64,000 nt of DNA from Amaricoccus solimangrovi (lineage in GTDB: Bacteria > Pseudomonadota > Alphaproteobacteria > Rhodobacterales > Rhodobacteraceae). Positions 62,223-64,000 of the stretch are shown piece after piece. The notes beneath the pieces are model-generated. The model was given only the letters and a program-made list of their open reading frames with translations. It was not told the DNA's origin and did no database searches. The stretch lies in the NCBI RefSeq assembly GCF_006385685.1, contig NZ_VFRP01000007.1:1-64000 (forward strand). The letters are read 5' to 3'. The position numbers were made by a program, and so were the translations under genes. Every line of letters starts with the position of its first letter. The first letter of the stretch is position 1.

Positions 62223-63125
62223 ATGCCCGCGGATATCGCCCTTCCCGCCAGCGCCCCCCTCTCCGCCCGTCCGCCGCGCCGCCGGGCGCGCCGGGTGACG
62301 ACGGAGCCGGGATGGTTCCGCGCCGCGCTGATCGCGACGGTGCTGACGCTGCTCGCACTCCTCCTGTTCCTGCCGCTCTGGGAAGTGTTCAGCCAGGCGC
62401 TCTCCGAGGGGTTCGGCGCCGCCGTCGCCTCGCTCGGCAATCCCGACGCGCGCCACGCGATCCTGCTCACGCTCCTGACCGCGCTCGTCGCGGTGCCGAT
62501 GAACGCGGCCTTCGGGATCGCGGCGGCCTGGATGATCGCCAAGTTCGACTTCCGGGGAAAGGCCTTCCTGATCACGCTGATCGATCTGCCCTTCTCGGTC
62601 TCGCCGGTGGTCGCGGGGCTCTGCCTCACGCTGCTCTTCGGCTCGGGCTCGGCGCTCGGCGCCTTCATGATCGCGCACGGGATGCAGGTCGTCTTCGCGG
62701 TGCCGGGGATCATCCTCGCCACGATGTTCGTGACCTTCCCCTTCGTCGCCCGCGAACTCATCCCGGTGATGCAGGAGCAGGGCCGCGCCGAGGAGGAGGC
62801 GGCGCTGACGCTCGGCGCCTCCGGCTGGCGGACGTTCCGCACGGTGACGCTCCCGAACATCCGCTGGGCGCTGCTCTACGGCGTCCTGCTCTGCAACGCG
62901 CGCGCGATGGGCGAATTCGGCGCCGTGGCGGTGATCTCGGGCAAGATCCGCGGCGAGACCATCACCATGCCGCTGATGATCGAGATGTCCTACAACGAAT
63001 ACCTGACCGTCGCGGCCTTCACGATGGCGGCGCTGCTCGCCTCGCTCGGCCTCGTCATGCTGACCGCCAAGACGCTGCTCGAATGGCGCTTCGCCGACCA
63101 GCTCGCCGCCCGCCACCGCCATTGA
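62223..63125 (+). CDS. cysW: Sulfate ABC transporter permease CysW
   Basis: A 300-residue permease. The N-terminal 35 residues are Arg/Pro-rich ([10 protein letters not shown]) and cytoplasmic; the rest has six helices with [24 protein letters not shown] and the EAA loop [12 protein letters not shown], and ends with E-W-R-F-A-D-Q. Partner of CysT in the sulfate channel. Confidence 0.95.
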   Translation: MPADIALPASAPLSARPPRRRARRVTTEPGWFRAALIATVLTLLALLLFLPLWEVFSQALSEGFGAAVASLGNPDARHAILLTLLTALVAVPMNAAFGIAAAWMIAKFDFRGKAFLITLIDLPFSVSPVVAGLCLTLLFGSGSALGAFMIAHGMQVVFAVPGIILATMFVTFPFVARELIPVMQEQGRAEEEAALTLGASGWRTFRTVTLPNIRWALLYGVLLCNARAMGEFGAVAVISGKIRGETITMPLMIEMSYNEYLTVAAFTMAALLASLGLVMLTAKTLLEWRFADQLAARHRH

Positions 63126-63151
63126 ATCCCGGGCTCACCAGGAGTTTCCCC

Positions 63152-63871
63152 ATGAACATCGAAATCGAGGAACTGGCCAAGGAATTCGGCGCGACCACCG
63201 CGCTGATGCCGGTCAGCCTGTCGATCCCCTCGGGCGCGCTCGTCTCGCTGCTCGGCCCCTCCGGCTCGGGCAAGACTACGCTCCTGCGCGTTCTCGGCGG
63301 GCTCGAATTCCCGACCTCGGGCCGGGTGCTCTTCGACGGGCAGGACGCGACCGGGCTCTCGGTGCAGGAGCGGCGCGCGGGCTTCGTCTTCCAGCACTAC
63401 GCGCTCTTCCGGCACATGACGGTGTTCGAGAACATCGCCTACGGGCTGCGCGCCCGGCCGAGGCGCTCCCGCCCGACGGAGGCGGAGATCGACCGGCGGG
63501 TCCACAAGCTCCTCGCGATGATCCAGCTTCCCGACATCGCCCGCCGCTATCCCGCGCAGCTCTCGGGCGGCCAGCGCCAGCGCGTGGCGCTCGCCCGCGC
63601 GCTCGCGATCGAGCCCCGGATGCTGCTGCTCGACGAGCCGTTCGGCGCGCTCGACGCGCGGGTGCGGCGCGAGCTCCGGGGCGGGTTGCGGACGATCCAC
63701 GACCAGACCGGGCTCACCACGATCTTCGTCACCCACGACCAGGAGGAGGCGATGGAGCTCTCCGATCTGGTGGTGGTGATGAGCATGGGCCGGATCGAGC
63801 AGGTAGGCGCGCCCAGAGAGATCCGCGCCCGGCCCGCGACCCGCTTCGTCGCCGAATTCATCGACGCCTGA
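63152..63871 (+). CDS. cysA: Sulfate ABC transporter ATPase CysA, short form
   Basis: A 239-residue ATPase: Walker [11 protein letters not shown]-loop F-Q-H-Y-A-L-F-R, signature L-S-G-G-Q-R-Q-R, Walker [12 protein letters not shown] and the switch His in V-T-H-D. The [21 protein letters not shown] stretch is CysA-specific. CysA proteins are usually about 330-360 residues with a C-terminal TOBE region; here the protein stops right after [15 protein letters not shown] precedes the ATG. Likely still active, but a regulatory domain is missing. Confidence 0.92.
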   Translation: MNIEIEELAKEFGATTALMPVSLSIPSGALVSLLGPSGSGKTTLLRVLGGLEFPTSGRVLFDGQDATGLSVQERRAGFVFQHYALFRHMTVFENIAYGLRARPRRSRPTEAEIDRRVHKLLAMIQLPDIARRYPAQLSGGQRQRVALARALAIEPRMLLLDEPFGALDARVRRELRGGLRTIHDQTGLTTIFVTHDQEEAMELSDLVVVMSMGRIEQVGAPREIRARPATRFVAEFIDA

Positions 63872-63875
63872 GGGA

Positions 63876-63896
63876 GCCGGGCGCCCTCAGCCCGGC
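63876..63896 (+). terminator. Terminator of cys operon
   Basis: GCCGGGC and GCCCGGC arms around a seven-base loop, four bases past the cysA stop. The loop contains the stop codon of the minus-strand frame below. Confidence 0.5.
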
Positions 63897-64000
63897 ACCC
63901 GGGCCGGCGCCAGCGAGCGCGGCGCGGCGCCCCTCCGGTTCTGGAAGCGGTTGCTGACCGCGAGGATCTGCGCCCCCCAGCCGCAGGCGGAGCCGTCGCC
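63887..64000 (-). CDS. Partial frame, C-terminal 37 residues (runs off window)
   Basis: Minus-strand frame open from the window edge to TGA at 63887-63889: G-D-G-S-A-C-G-W-G-A-Q-I-L-A-V-S-N-R-F, then basic and ending A-R-V-P-G. I do not recognise the family. It is convergent with cysA and could be the end of a real gene; evidence is limited. Confidence 0.35.
   Translation of the reverse strand, partial: GDGSACGWGAQILAVSNRFQNRRGAAPRSLAPARVPG

Overview
The window is a GC-rich (roughly 70 percent by eye) chromosomal segment of an alphaproteobacterium, most likely a member of the Rhodobacterales (Rhodobacteraceae or Paracoccaceae). This rests on gene order and family members typical of that group: cckA-recA-alaS, purE-purK beside a DUF465 gene, Hsp20-DUF1150, divergent trxB/Lrp, the F1-ATPase zeta inhibitor (DUF1476), a one-cysteine DksA, phasins with PhaR-type palindromes, and GTTC-N7-GTTC LexA boxes. 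Most of the window is housekeeping core. The left edge carries transposase remnants of two IS families.

Layout. 1-1126: IS481 and IS1595-type transposase remnants, an empty stretch and a frameshifted DUF1330 gene. 1138-11378, almost all minus strand: alaS, recA with an SOS box, a VIT-family transporter, the cell-cycle hybrid kinase cckA, rsmB-like, purK, purE, DUF465. 11596-16867: hsp20-DUF1150 facing trxB, an Lrp regulator, a cluster of palindromic repeats, then pgeF-midA-lgt on the minus strand. 17002-23767: UbiK/BMFP, YbjN, a phasin under a PhaR-type operator, CsaA, a 2-hydroxyacid dehydrogenase, an acyl-ACP/CoA synthetase-like protein, a zinc alcohol dehydrogenase and a double-hotdog thioesterase. 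23954-29384: glnB-glnA, a hairpin cluster, a Sir2 deacylase, parE and a 24-residue membrane microprotein. 29433-38494: a nuclease, DksA, MoxR, a second phasin-like gene with the same PhaR-type palindrome, a GNAT, a DUF2927 lipoprotein, a VWA/CoxE protein, an acyl-CoA ligase, a DsbA-family oxidoreductase and the ATPase zeta inhibitor. 38667-43498: purC-purS-purQ, then dctB-dctD. 43549-53942: a DUF1593-plus-carbohydrate-binding-like protein, an SOS-box-preceded radical SAM gene, a perfect long inverted repeat, an MFS exporter, bmt, sufE, a lipoprotein, an FAD oxidoreductase, dgoK, GNAT and GntR. 54197-59042: an ABC uptake system with a hydantoin/Asp-Glu racemase. 59388-63871: an Rrf2 regulator and a sulfate ABC transporter operon. 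A partial minus-strand frame runs off the right edge.

How genes work together. Purine synthesis is split into purE-purK and purC-purS-purQ blocks. glnB-glnA is the nitrogen-status module. The two phasin-type genes form a candidate PhaR regulon. recA and the radical SAM gene share a LexA box, suggesting a DNA-damage role for the latter. The GntR/ABC/racemase block looks like a ring-amide or amino-acid derivative uptake unit, and the Rrf2/Sbp/CysT/CysW/CysA block like sulfate import under an Fe-S or sulfur-sensing repressor. The points most worth checking are the SOS-controlled SplB-like enzyme, the perfect inverted repeat at 46.5 kb, the TGTCCGCC palindrome family at 14.0 and 56.6 kb, the five-hairpin cluster at 26.0 kb, the DctD lacking GAFTGA, and small membrane genes embedded in known operons.
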